Shown here: positions 26,396-34,249 of the stretch, piece after piece
Position numbering within the stretch: the stretch's first letter is position 1
Layout of the letters: each line of letters starts with the position of its first letter
Assembly (NCBI GenBank): GCA_030168575.1
Contig: CP115555.1
Coordinates: 1,240,001-1,304,000, forward strand
Source of the DNA: Methanomassiliicoccales archaeon LGM-RCC1
Lineage (GTDB): Archaea; Thermoplasmatota; Thermoplasmata; Methanomassiliicoccales; Methanomethylophilaceae
Length of the DNA: 64,000 nt
Direction of reading: 5' to 3'
Made by a program: the position numbers and the translations under genes
Notes under the pieces: model-generated
What the model was told of the DNA's origin: nothing
The model's database searches: none
Seen by the model: only the letters and a program-made list of their open reading frames with translations

Positions 26396-28003
26396 ATGGC
26401 TCAAGAGTCGGTAGAACTTCTGGTTATCGAGAACGTGACCAAGACCTTCGACGGTCGTGTCACTCTCAACAATGTAAGTGCGAAGTTAACTACTGGAAAA
26501 ATCATGGGATTGATTGGAAAAAGCGCTGCGGGAAAGAGCGTTCTCATCCATATTCTCAGGGGAAACGATGATTACAAGCCCGATTCCGGACGTGTGATCT
26601 ACAACCTCAACCAGTGTAAAAAATGCGGAAACCTGGACCTCCCATACAAGGGAGCACCCTGCACTAGGTGCGGCGGTGCTACAGACACGAAGTCGATCGA
26701 CTTCTGGTCCCTCAAGCAGGACGACCCCCTCAGACAGGAGATCAAGGGACGCATCTCGATCATGCTCCAGAGGACATTCGCCCTCTTCGGTGACATGTCC
26801 GTCATCGAGAACGTCATGGAGGCTATCCCCGAGGACGTCAAGGGTGATGACAGGATCAAGCGCGCAATCGAGATGCTCGAGCTCGTCGATATGACGCACA
26901 GGACAACCCACATCGCAAGGGACCTCTCCGGAGGAGAGAAGCAGCGTGTCGTCATGGCAAGGCAGCTGGCGAAGAAGCCCCTGTTCTTCCTCGCAGACGA
27001 GCCCACGGGAACACTGGACCCTACAACAGCCGAGACAGTCCACAAGGGACTCATCGACTACGTCAAGAGCAACGGCATCGCAATGGTGTTCGCATCCCAC
27101 TGGCCCGAGGCCATCGAGAGGATGGCGGACGAGGCCATTCTGCTGGACGCCGGAAACGTGAAGATGCAGGGCAGCCCCAAGGAGATCTCCGAGGCATTCA
27201 TGAAGGACTACCACTTCGAGAAGTCCAGCCACACCACTGTGGGAGATTCCCTAATTGTCTGCAACGATGCTAAGAAGCACTACTTCTCTGTTGTCAGAGG
27301 AGTCGTCAAGGCCGTCGACGGAATCAACCTGGACATCAAGGAGAAGGAGATCTTCGCCCTGGTCGGTTACTCCGGAGCCGGAAAGACCACCACATCCCGT
27401 ATGATCGCAGGAATGTCCCCCGCAACCGGCGGAGAGGTCAAGGTCAGGATCGGAGAGGATTGGGTCAACATGTCCGAGGAGGGATACATGGGTAAGGGAA
27501 GGGCAACCCCCTACATCGGATTCCTCCACCAGGAGTACACGCTCTACCCGTTCGACACCGTCCTGCAGAACCTGAGCACATGTATCGGAATGAAGATGCC
27601 CGCAGAGCTGGCCAAGGTCAAGGCCATCCAGGTTCTCATCAGCGTCGGATTCCCCAAGAGCGACATCGAGAAGATCCTCTACTCGTACCCCGACTCCCTG
27701 TCTGTGGGAGAATGTCAGAGGATCGCGTTCGCACAGGTGCTCATCAAGGAGCCCCGTATCATCATTCTGGACGAGCCCACAGGAACCATGGACCCCATCA
27801 CCAAGACTATCATCGCGAAGTCAGTGATCAGGGCCAGGGATACTTTGGGAGAGACATTCGTGGTTGTCAGCCACGATATGGACTTCGTCCTCAACTGCTG
27901 TGACCGCGCTGCGTTTATGAAGAACGGAAAGGTCATGGCCATCGGAGATCCCAAGGAGATCCTCGAATCATTCGAGAAGGAGCCGGTTCCAGAAGGTGAA
28001 TGA
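26396..28003 (+). CDS. atwA: MCR activation component A2 (AtwA)
   Basis: AtwA, 535 residues, is a soluble ABC-type protein with two ATPase halves and no membrane part; it is component A2 of the ATP-dependent system that reductively activates MCR. Walker A of the first half is [11 protein letters not shown] (about residues 40-50), with a cysteine insert ([15 protein letters not shown]) after it; the signature [15 protein letters not shown] and Walker B follow. The second half begins with [13 protein letters not shown] and has [12 protein letters not shown]. It opens an operon of nine genes and overlaps mcrC by 4 bases. Confidence 0.95.
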   Translation: MAQESVELLVIENVTKTFDGRVTLNNVSAKLTTGKIMGLIGKSAAGKSVLIHILRGNDDYKPDSGRVIYNLNQCKKCGNLDLPYKGAPCTRCGGATDTKSIDFWSLKQDDPLRQEIKGRISIMLQRTFALFGDMSVIENVMEAIPEDVKGDDRIKRAIEMLELVDMTHRTTHIARDLSGGEKQRVVMARQLAKKPLFFLADEPTGTLDPTTAETVHKGLIDYVKSNGIAMVFASHWPEAIERMADEAILLDAGNVKMQGSPKEISEAFMKDYHFEKSSHTTVGDSLIVCNDAKKHYFSVVRGVVKAVDGINLDIKEKEIFALVGYSGAGKTTTSRMIAGMSPATGGEVKVRIGEDWVNMSEEGYMGKGRATPYIGFLHQEYTLYPFDTVLQNLSTCIGMKMPAELAKVKAIQVLISVGFPKSDIEKILYSYPDSLSVGECQRIAFAQVLIKEPRIIILDEPTGTMDPITKTIIAKSVIRARDTLGETFVVVSHDMDFVLNCCDRAAFMKNGKVMAIGDPKEILESFEKEPVPEGE

Positions 28004-28623
28004 TCATGAAGCAGAAGATGGGAAGACATCTCAGCTTCGTAGAGTGCAGGGAGTCGATGGGTCTGGGAGCCGGAGGAGGTCTGGCCGCAAGGGCGACCCT
28101 TTCCGAGTCCGGTAAGGATGTAATAGCTATCGCTATGGGCCCCAGCAGGAGGCACATCACCAAGCCCGTGTGCGAGATCACATACGCCCTCCGCGAGGAA
28201 GGTATCGACACGAGCGTTATGGTGGTCAACGCAGGATCCGGAGTTCCCGCAGACGCGCCCGACATGACGACGGGAAGCTACTTCGGACTGGACCCCATCG
28301 AGGTGGAGAGGATACAGCAGTTCAAGGTAGCCCTGATCCATCTCGGCAACGTCCGCATGCACATCATCTACAAAGCAAGGTTGATCCTCAGGAACGTGGA
28401 CATCCCCGCAATCATCGTCGCGCAGTGTCCCGTGGACTATGAGGATTTCGCATCCGTAGGGGTGAAGACCAAGATGGTCATGCCCCCGGAGGACAAGATA
28501 GACACGAAGGGAACGATCGTCGAGATCGTCAACGGCGTGGTCAGGGGAGTAACATGTTCCCAGGACAAGCTGGACGAGATCGTTTCCAAGGTACAGTCGA
28601 TGCTACCGGAGCGTGAGCACTGA
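28000..28623 (+). CDS. mcrC: MCR operon protein C
   Basis: A 207-residue McrC, a component of the MCR activation complex. The start region [24 protein letters not shown] and the GSGVPADAP segment are conserved in the family. It is outside the mcr operon and instead follows atwA with a 4-base ATGA overlap and precedes mmp3 with a TGATG overlap, so the activation factors are made together. The next in-frame ATG (28006) is an equally possible start. Confidence 0.92.
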   Translation: MIMKQKMGRHLSFVECRESMGLGAGGGLAARATLSESGKDVIAIAMGPSRRHITKPVCEITYALREEGIDTSVMVVNAGSGVPADAPDMTTGSYFGLDPIEVERIQQFKVALIHLGNVRMHIIYKARLILRNVDIPAIIVAQCPVDYEDFASVGVKTKMVMPPEDKIDTKGTIVEIVNGVVRGVTCSQDKLDEIVSKVQSMLPEREH

Positions 28624-30146
28624 TGAAGGTAATCGTGAACGGCAAGACCAAGGAGCTCAAGAAGGGAGCCACTTTGAAGAGCGCCATCGCCGACGAGCCG
28701 TACTACAAGGACACGCTCATAGCAGTTCACCTGTCGGAGGAGAAGCTGGTCCAGGAGACCAGCGACTTCGAGATCGTCACCAACCGCGGTACGGTCGTGA
28801 TGCACCTGAACGACACCCCAGAGGCCAGGTTGTGGAAGACACTGGTGTCCACATCCATGCAGGGAGTCACGGCCAGGTGGATCACCCACAACATCGCAGC
28901 TTTCGGTTCTTTCCCGACCGAGCTGAAGGTGGACAGGTCGGAGCACGGATACAGGATGTACGACTGCTTCCTCTCGTTGGGAGGATTCGACAGCAGCACG
29001 ACATACATGATGATCGCCAAGGACAACCACAAGGGCACTTACGGTGCCGGAAAGGCGGTCATCGGAAGGATCACGGTCGGAAGGCATCTGCTGGACAAGT
29101 TCAGGGAAGGCGACGAGATTATGACCGTCCGCCCCATGATGTCGGAGATCAGCACCGAGAACGTCATAGTCACCAAGGATCTGGGCTACAAGCTGGAGGA
29201 CGGCTACAAGATCGAGACCATGGTCTCCATAGACCTGGACAAGAAGTCGCCCGCATCCGCAGAGCACATACTGGTGCTCTCATCGAAAGGATACATGAAG
29301 GCCACGGACGTGACCGGAAGCTACATCGCATGTTCCGAGGACCTCGACGTCGAGATCCCTCCGGAGGACAGCGGTGTCAGGGACAAGGGATGCGTCGCGG
29401 TGAGGTCCGAAGGTGTCGGGCAGGGAAGGCTGTACGTCCTCAAGGACCGCAGGCAGCAGTCCGTATCTCACAACATCGCTGGACAGGTCACCAACGGACT
29501 CGCAATCATCGAGTATGCGAAGAAGGACGACATCTTCACCATCGCCACCAACCCGCCCAGGACACTGGCAGTGGGAATGACGATGAAGGAAGGAGAGGAG
29601 TTCCTCAAGGCGGCTGGAATCAAGGTCACCAGGACCGGGGACACATCAGACGATGCCATCGTCGTGGAGCAGACGCCCGAGAGGACCGTCACCGCCCTGG
29701 CAGATGCCAAGGCCGAGATCATGGGAGTTCCCAAGGACCGCGTGTTCAAGATCAAGCTGGAGCAGCAGGAGGATCCAAGGAGCGTCCACTACTTCAGGAA
29801 GATCACCGGACTCAGTCACAAGCCGATCGGCTCCATGAAGGTCCAGTTCACCTTCGAGGGCCTGCCGATGGTCACCTTCTACGGAGACGAGATGAAAGGA
29901 AAGGACATCGTCCCCCACGATAAGCAGTTCAAGAAGTGCAAGCGCGGTGACATCGGTATCACCAACCAGGCCAGGCCCTACCACGGTCTGATGGGAATCA
30001 GGCTGGAGGACAGCAAGGAGCACGGTCCGACCGGCGAGGAGCCGTACGGAACAAACATCATAGGAAGATTCGAAGACGACCTCGACAGGCTCATGAAGGA
30101 CCTGAACGACGATGACGTCGTCTACATTAGGGAGATGGATTTATGA
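28623..30146 (+). CDS. mmp3: methanogenesis marker protein 3
   Basis: A 507-residue member of methanogenesis marker family 3, a large conserved protein with parts related to cyclophilin-like folds; it has been found with the MCR activation complex in other methanogens. Recognisable segments are the ubiquitin-like N terminus ([20 protein letters not shown]), the RGTVVMHLND strand, and the GITNQARPYHGLMGIRL region near the C terminus. It overlaps both neighbours by a few bases, showing tight translational coupling. Confidence 0.88.
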   Translation: MKVIVNGKTKELKKGATLKSAIADEPYYKDTLIAVHLSEEKLVQETSDFEIVTNRGTVVMHLNDTPEARLWKTLVSTSMQGVTARWITHNIAAFGSFPTELKVDRSEHGYRMYDCFLSLGGFDSSTTYMMIAKDNHKGTYGAGKAVIGRITVGRHLLDKFREGDEIMTVRPMMSEISTENVIVTKDLGYKLEDGYKIETMVSIDLDKKSPASAEHILVLSSKGYMKATDVTGSYIACSEDLDVEIPPEDSGVRDKGCVAVRSEGVGQGRLYVLKDRRQQSVSHNIAGQVTNGLAIIEYAKKDDIFTIATNPPRTLAVGMTMKEGEEFLKAAGIKVTRTGDTSDDAIVVEQTPERTVTALADAKAEIMGVPKDRVFKIKLEQQEDPRSVHYFRKITGLSHKPIGSMKVQFTFEGLPMVTFYGDEMKGKDIVPHDKQFKKCKRGDIGITNQARPYHGLMGIRLEDSKEHGPTGEEPYGTNIIGRFEDDLDRLMKDLNDDDVVYIREMDL

Positions 30147-30562
30147 GTGAAGAGAGGGAGACCAGGCTTTTCATGATATCCCCCAGGTCCATGCTCACCC
30201 CGGACCAGCTGGTCCGCATGGTGCATTCCTTCGGGGACAAGGCCCTGGTAAAGGAGACTTGCTACGGCTGCCTCGTGGAGGCACCCAGGAAAGAGGTCCT
30301 TGAGATCCTCGCCAAGGTGAGGGAGACATACCCCAACGAGGTGTTCTCGAAGATAAGGGCCTACAGATGCAGCGACCCGAGGAGATGCCGCGCACAGCAC
30401 GGAACAAGGCCCGGGTACGCCCAGCTTGAGGAGGAATGGGCCCTCCTGTCCAAGATCCAATACGGACTGGAGCAGGTAGAGAAAGGGGCCAAATACAGTC
30501 CTGAGAAGGATAGGAAACGTCTTGACGTAAACGCTTTCAAGAAGATATGCGAGGTGCAGTGA
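30143..30562 (+). CDS. mmp6: methanogenesis marker protein 6
   Basis: A 139-residue protein of methanogenesis marker family 6, function unknown. Two cysteine segments (KETCYGCLVEA and YRCSDPRRCRAQHGTRPGY) are family features. It overlaps mmp3 by 4 bases and mmp5 by 1, so it is part of the atwA-mmp operon; markers 3, 5, 6, 7, 15 and 17 usually cluster in methanogens and are suspected to work in MCR activation or cofactor synthesis. Confidence 0.87.
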   Translation: MSEERETRLFMISPRSMLTPDQLVRMVHSFGDKALVKETCYGCLVEAPRKEVLEILAKVRETYPNEVFSKIRAYRCSDPRRCRAQHGTRPGYAQLEEEWALLSKIQYGLEQVEKGAKYSPEKDRKRLDVNAFKKICEVQ

Positions 30563-30996
30563 TGAAGATCTTCATAGATCCCCCAAACAGCCTGGTCCTC
30601 TTCGACCTTGTCGAGAGATTCGGGCACGAGCCGCTCAGCACGATGGCGGCCATCCAGGAGAGAGTGGACAATCTGGAGGTTGACATGCCGCCGATGAACG
30701 TCACACTCGATGATGTGGTCAAAGGACTGAAGTACGCCGGTATCGAGGTCCCCTCCGGAGTGAGGGGCAGGCTGGCCCTCTGGGGCCCCCTCATCGAGCA
30801 GGCAGACGCAGCCATAGTGATGGAGGACTGCCCTTACAGCTTCGGATGCGTAGGCTGCGAGCGTTCTAACCTCATGATCAAGTATCTGGTCCACAGGAAG
30901 GGAATCCCGGTCCTGAACGTCAAGTACCCCGAGACTGACGAGGATGCGGTCAACTTCGTGGCCCAGGCCAAGGAATGGATGGAGGGATTGAAATGA
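30562..30996 (+). CDS. mmp5: methanogenesis marker protein 5
   Basis: A 144-residue marker family 5 protein of unknown function. The C-terminal half has conserved cysteines in [16 protein letters not shown], a likely iron-sulfur or metal site, preceded by a short acidic segment. ATG 30562 overlaps the mmp6 stop (TGATG); the in-frame extension upstream is not needed. It overlaps mmp15 by 4 bases. Confidence 0.87.
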   Translation: MKIFIDPPNSLVLFDLVERFGHEPLSTMAAIQERVDNLEVDMPPMNVTLDDVVKGLKYAGIEVPSGVRGRLALWGPLIEQADAAIVMEDCPYSFGCVGCERSNLMIKYLVHRKGIPVLNVKYPETDEDAVNFVAQAKEWMEGLK

Positions 30997-32219
30997 CAAT
31001 CAAGATCGCGCAGCTGTCCTGCGGTACGGAGTACAGCAGTGTCCAGTATGAGATAGAGAAGGCAGCAAGGTCCGTCGGTGCATCGATAGTTTATCCCGAC
31101 GTATCCTCGGCGGATATCGACAAGGCCGTCCAGGACTTCGGATTCAAGCCCCGTTCCCCACAGCTCAAGCTGATGATCGCAAGGGCCGCCGAACTCGCAT
31201 CCGGAAGGTACGAGGCGGACGCTGTGTTCATCACCACATGCTTCAGGTGCGCAGAGGCCGCACTGGTCAGGAACGAGCTCAGGAGGTACATCCAGGAGCA
31301 CACCAACCTGCCCGTCGTCACCTACTCCTTCACGGAGAGGCTCAAGGCATCTCAGCTCCTGACAAGGATGGAGGCATTGGTCACCATCGTCACCAGGAAG
31401 GAGCTCCTCGCAAGGGAGAGGCAGACCGGTCTCACGGTCGGACTGGACTCCGGTTCGTCCACCACCAAGGCCGTCGTCATGGAGAACAACAAGATCATCG
31501 GTAAGGACTGGACACCTTCGGGCGCGGTCGTCATCGAATCAGCCACCCAGGTGCTCAACAACGCACTGGAGCAGGCCGGTGTCACCCTTGACCAGATAGA
31601 GGCCATCGGAACGACAGGTTACGGACGTTTCACCCTCGGAGAGCACTTCAAGGCGAAGCTGGTCCAGGAGGAGCTGACGGTCAACTCCAAGGGAGCCGTC
31701 TGGCTCGCCAACAGGCAGAAGGGAGAGGCCACCATCATCGATATCGGTGGAATGGACAACAAGGCCATCACCGTCAGGGACGGAATCCCCGACAACTTCA
31801 CCATGGGAGGAATCTGTGCCGGAGCATCCGGAAGGTTCCTTCAGATGACATCGAACAGGCTCAAGATCGACATCACCGAGCTCGGAAGACTCGCTGACAA
31901 GGGAGACTGGAGGAACGCCAAGATGAACTCGTACTGTTCCGTCTTCGGAATCCAGGACCTGGTCACCACCCTCGGAGAGGGAAAGAAGTTCGAGGATGTG
32001 GCCTGCGCAGCATGCCACTCCGTCGCCGAGCAGGTCTACGAGCAGCAGCTCCAGGAGATCGACGTAAGGCATCCGATCATCCAGGTCGGAGGTACCTCGC
32101 TGATCTCCGGACTCGTGACGCAGATCGGAGAGGTTCTCGGAGAGCAGCCCATAGTCCCGCCGGACTCCCAGTACATTGGAGCGGTCGGCGGAGCACTGCT
32201 GAGTTCAGGATTCCTGTGA
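30993..32219 (+). CDS. mmp15: methanogenesis marker protein 15 (BadF/HgdC-type ATPase)
   Basis: A 408-residue protein with an ASKHA-type ATPase domain of the BadF/BadG/HgdC class. [14 protein letters not shown] (about residues 150-163) is the phosphate-1 motif, and [17 protein letters not shown] and GGTSLISG follow. Paralogues reduce partner iron-sulfur enzymes by ATP-driven electron transfer; CAGASGRF matches the helix-cluster-helix Cys segment of such activators. The first 130 residues are a marker-specific domain. ATP-coupled reduction for MCR activation is a plausible inference. Confidence 0.88.
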   Translation: MTIKIAQLSCGTEYSSVQYEIEKAARSVGASIVYPDVSSADIDKAVQDFGFKPRSPQLKLMIARAAELASGRYEADAVFITTCFRCAEAALVRNELRRYIQEHTNLPVVTYSFTERLKASQLLTRMEALVTIVTRKELLARERQTGLTVGLDSGSSTTKAVVMENNKIIGKDWTPSGAVVIESATQVLNNALEQAGVTLDQIEAIGTTGYGRFTLGEHFKAKLVQEELTVNSKGAVWLANRQKGEATIIDIGGMDNKAITVRDGIPDNFTMGGICAGASGRFLQMTSNRLKIDITELGRLADKGDWRNAKMNSYCSVFGIQDLVTTLGEGKKFEDVACAACHSVAEQVYEQQLQEIDVRHPIIQVGGTSLISGLVTQIGEVLGEQPIVPPDSQYIGAVGGALLSSGFL

Positions 32220-32227
32220 GGGATTGT

Positions 32228-32788
32228 ATGGACATAGAGGTAGTAGGAGACGACAAGTTCGGGGACGAGGCTTACAGGAAGCTGTTCGAGGACACCATGA
32301 GCGACCTGAACAAGGCCGTTCTGATCGACAAGGCCAAGCTCATTCTGAAGCCGTCCACGCCCCTGTTCATCTTCTCCATAGTGCTGAAGGCAGATCCGGG
32401 CAACAAGACCGTGGTGGACGTTGCCAACGTCAGGGAGGAATCCAACATGACGTACATCACCATCACGCAGGAGCGCTACGCCCCCGACATCCTCAAGGCC
32501 CTCTGGACGAAATACGGGAGGAACAAGGTCGTCCAGCAGACCCGTTTCGACATCGAGGTGTCCGGAGCCAAGATCTCCGAGATGCAGGAGATGGTCATCG
32601 CATCCGGCGAGCAGGACCTGAGGGAGATCATGGGCGCCATATGGAGGTCTATGCCCGAAGGGATCAAGAACCGCCGCACTCTGATCGACGGCGGAGTCAT
32701 CACCGTGGTCGCCACAGAGGAGCTCATGCAGCCCGAGTTCATGGACGAAGGGAAGAAGGTGCACGCATCCATGGGAGGTGCGGCCTGA
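32228..32788 (+). CDS. mmp17: methanogenesis marker protein 17
   Basis: A 186-residue marker family 17 (DUF2102) protein without known catalytic motifs; a mixed alpha/beta fold is suggested. The start MDIEVVGDDKFG and the central VVDVANVREESNMTYITITQ are conserved in appearance with other family members. It lies 8 bases after mmp15 and overlaps mmp7 by one base. Confidence 0.85.
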   Translation: MDIEVVGDDKFGDEAYRKLFEDTMSDLNKAVLIDKAKLILKPSTPLFIFSIVLKADPGNKTVVDVANVREESNMTYITITQERYAPDILKALWTKYGRNKVVQQTRFDIEVSGAKISEMQEMVIASGEQDLREIMGAIWRSMPEGIKNRRTLIDGGVITVVATEELMQPEFMDEGKKVHASMGGAA

Positions 32789-33717
32789 TGTTCGAGGTCA
32801 TGATGTACGACGGAGGAATCTACCGTTCCGACGAGCTATTCGAGATGATCGAGGACGTCGGAGGAGTGGTCCTCCAGAAGAACAGGAGCTCTCAGATGCT
32901 GACAGTCATCATGTCTGTCCCGTCCGAGGACAGGGAGGAGATCTCGAAGCTCTGCACGGAGATTGGAGGAACCGTGAAGGAGGTGCCTCTGGCAGGTACG
33001 GAGATCGCGGTCGTCGGACCCACCCTGGGAAGGCATCACATGCCCCATCCGATCTGCGATGTGGCGGAGATACTCAGGAGGGCCGGAGCGGTCACAGTGG
33101 TCATGGGACTCGCCAGGGGAAGGGGTAAGAACACCTCTCAGATCTCCGCGGTGGAGAAAGGGATCATCGACGAGTACGATGCATGCGTCGTATGCCTCGG
33201 AAACTTCAAACCCTGCGTCGAGAAGAAGACCGATCTGATCAAGGACCTGCACATCCCCGTCGTGCTCGTCTCCGGACCGAAGCCCGAGGGTGTCGAGGAC
33301 ACCTACGACGCACTCGTTACGGGAGTCGGAAGGAAGGCGGCCAGGATGAAGTCCCCAGAGGAGAGGGACAAGCTGGACGAGATCTGCGATGCAGTCGAGA
33401 ACGTTCTGAAGGACAAGAAGGTCTCCATAGAGGAGGACCCGCTGTTCGTCCACCCCGCAGAGGTCAAGCAGATCCTGCAGGAGTACGAACCCATCGACAT
33501 GTGCCTAAGGCCCGCCCCGATGGTCCTCCATCTTGACGGACTGAGGATCAAGATCCCCTATGCCGAGCACAAGGAGTACCTGGAGAACGTCACCGTCTAC
33601 GGCCGCAAGCTGGGAGAGGTGGCCTTCATCGAGCCTTCGAGGATCGACGACAGCAGTGTCATCATCCGCATCAAGACCCGTTCACAGGTCGAGTTCGAGG
33701 ACTCACTGAAACAATGA
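32788..33717 (+). CDS. mmp7: methanogenesis marker protein 7
   Basis: A 309-residue marker family 7 protein, reported with the MCR activation complex in other methanogens. GPTLGRHHMPHPICDVAEILRRAGA, split across residues 75-100, and the cysteine pair CVVCLGNFKPCVE near 130 are typical. It overlaps the DUF123 gene by 4 bases, ending the marker run. Confidence 0.87.
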   Translation: MFEVMMYDGGIYRSDELFEMIEDVGGVVLQKNRSSQMLTVIMSVPSEDREEISKLCTEIGGTVKEVPLAGTEIAVVGPTLGRHHMPHPICDVAEILRRAGAVTVVMGLARGRGKNTSQISAVEKGIIDEYDACVVCLGNFKPCVEKKTDLIKDLHIPVVLVSGPKPEGVEDTYDALVTGVGRKAARMKSPEERDKLDEICDAVENVLKDKKVSIEEDPLFVHPAEVKQILQEYEPIDMCLRPAPMVLHLDGLRIKIPYAEHKEYLENVTVYGRKLGEVAFIEPSRIDDSSVIIRIKTRSQVEFEDSLKQ

Positions 33718-34145
33718 TCCGCAAGGGCACGTACGTGCTCGCAATAAGTCTGGGGGCCGACAAGGAGATCCAAGTCGGCGCCCTGGGCACCTTATTCTTC
33801 AAAAAGGGGCTGTACTGCTATGTGGGCAGCGCCATGAACGGCCTAGACCAGAGGGTCAGCAGGCATCTTTCCAAGGAGAAGAAGCTGAAGTGGCATGCAG
33901 ATTACATTACCACTGCAGCCGATTCTATCGAAGCCTATATCTCGTATCCGGATTTCATCCCCGAATGCGATCTCGCAGCCATCGCAGTCGAGGAAGGGAT
34001 GGAACCGTTCTGCAAAGGATTCGGTTGCTCTGACTGCAGATGCTATACACATCTGTTCAAGACGAACACCAAAGTACTGAAGGGATTCATACAACGCTGT
34101 GGCATGTTCCCATTCGTATCGATGGCAGAGCTTCCCAGCAAGTAA
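33714..34145 (+). CDS. DUF123 GIY-YIG-related nuclease-like protein
   Basis: A 143-residue DUF123 protein, a GIY-YIG-related family that in some archaea is fused to endonuclease III. GTYVLAISLG and the YCYVGSAMNGLDQRVSRHL core are recognisable, as is KKLKWHADYI and the C-terminal CSDCRCYTHLF. A DNA repair role is suspected for the family. It overlaps mmp7 by 4 bases, so it is transcribed with methanogenesis genes despite an apparently unrelated function. Confidence 0.82.
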   Translation: MIRKGTYVLAISLGADKEIQVGALGTLFFKKGLYCYVGSAMNGLDQRVSRHLSKEKKLKWHADYITTAADSIEAYISYPDFIPECDLAAIAVEEGMEPFCKGFGCSDCRCYTHLFKTNTKVLKGFIQRCGMFPFVSMAELPSK

Positions 34146-34249
34146 TCTCATATATTCTCATTTTCCAATGAGATTCCCTGCTATTCCTTTATATTATAGG
34201 AAACAAGTGGCAACTCTATAAGCCAACGCTATTGAGTGGAGGATAAGAA

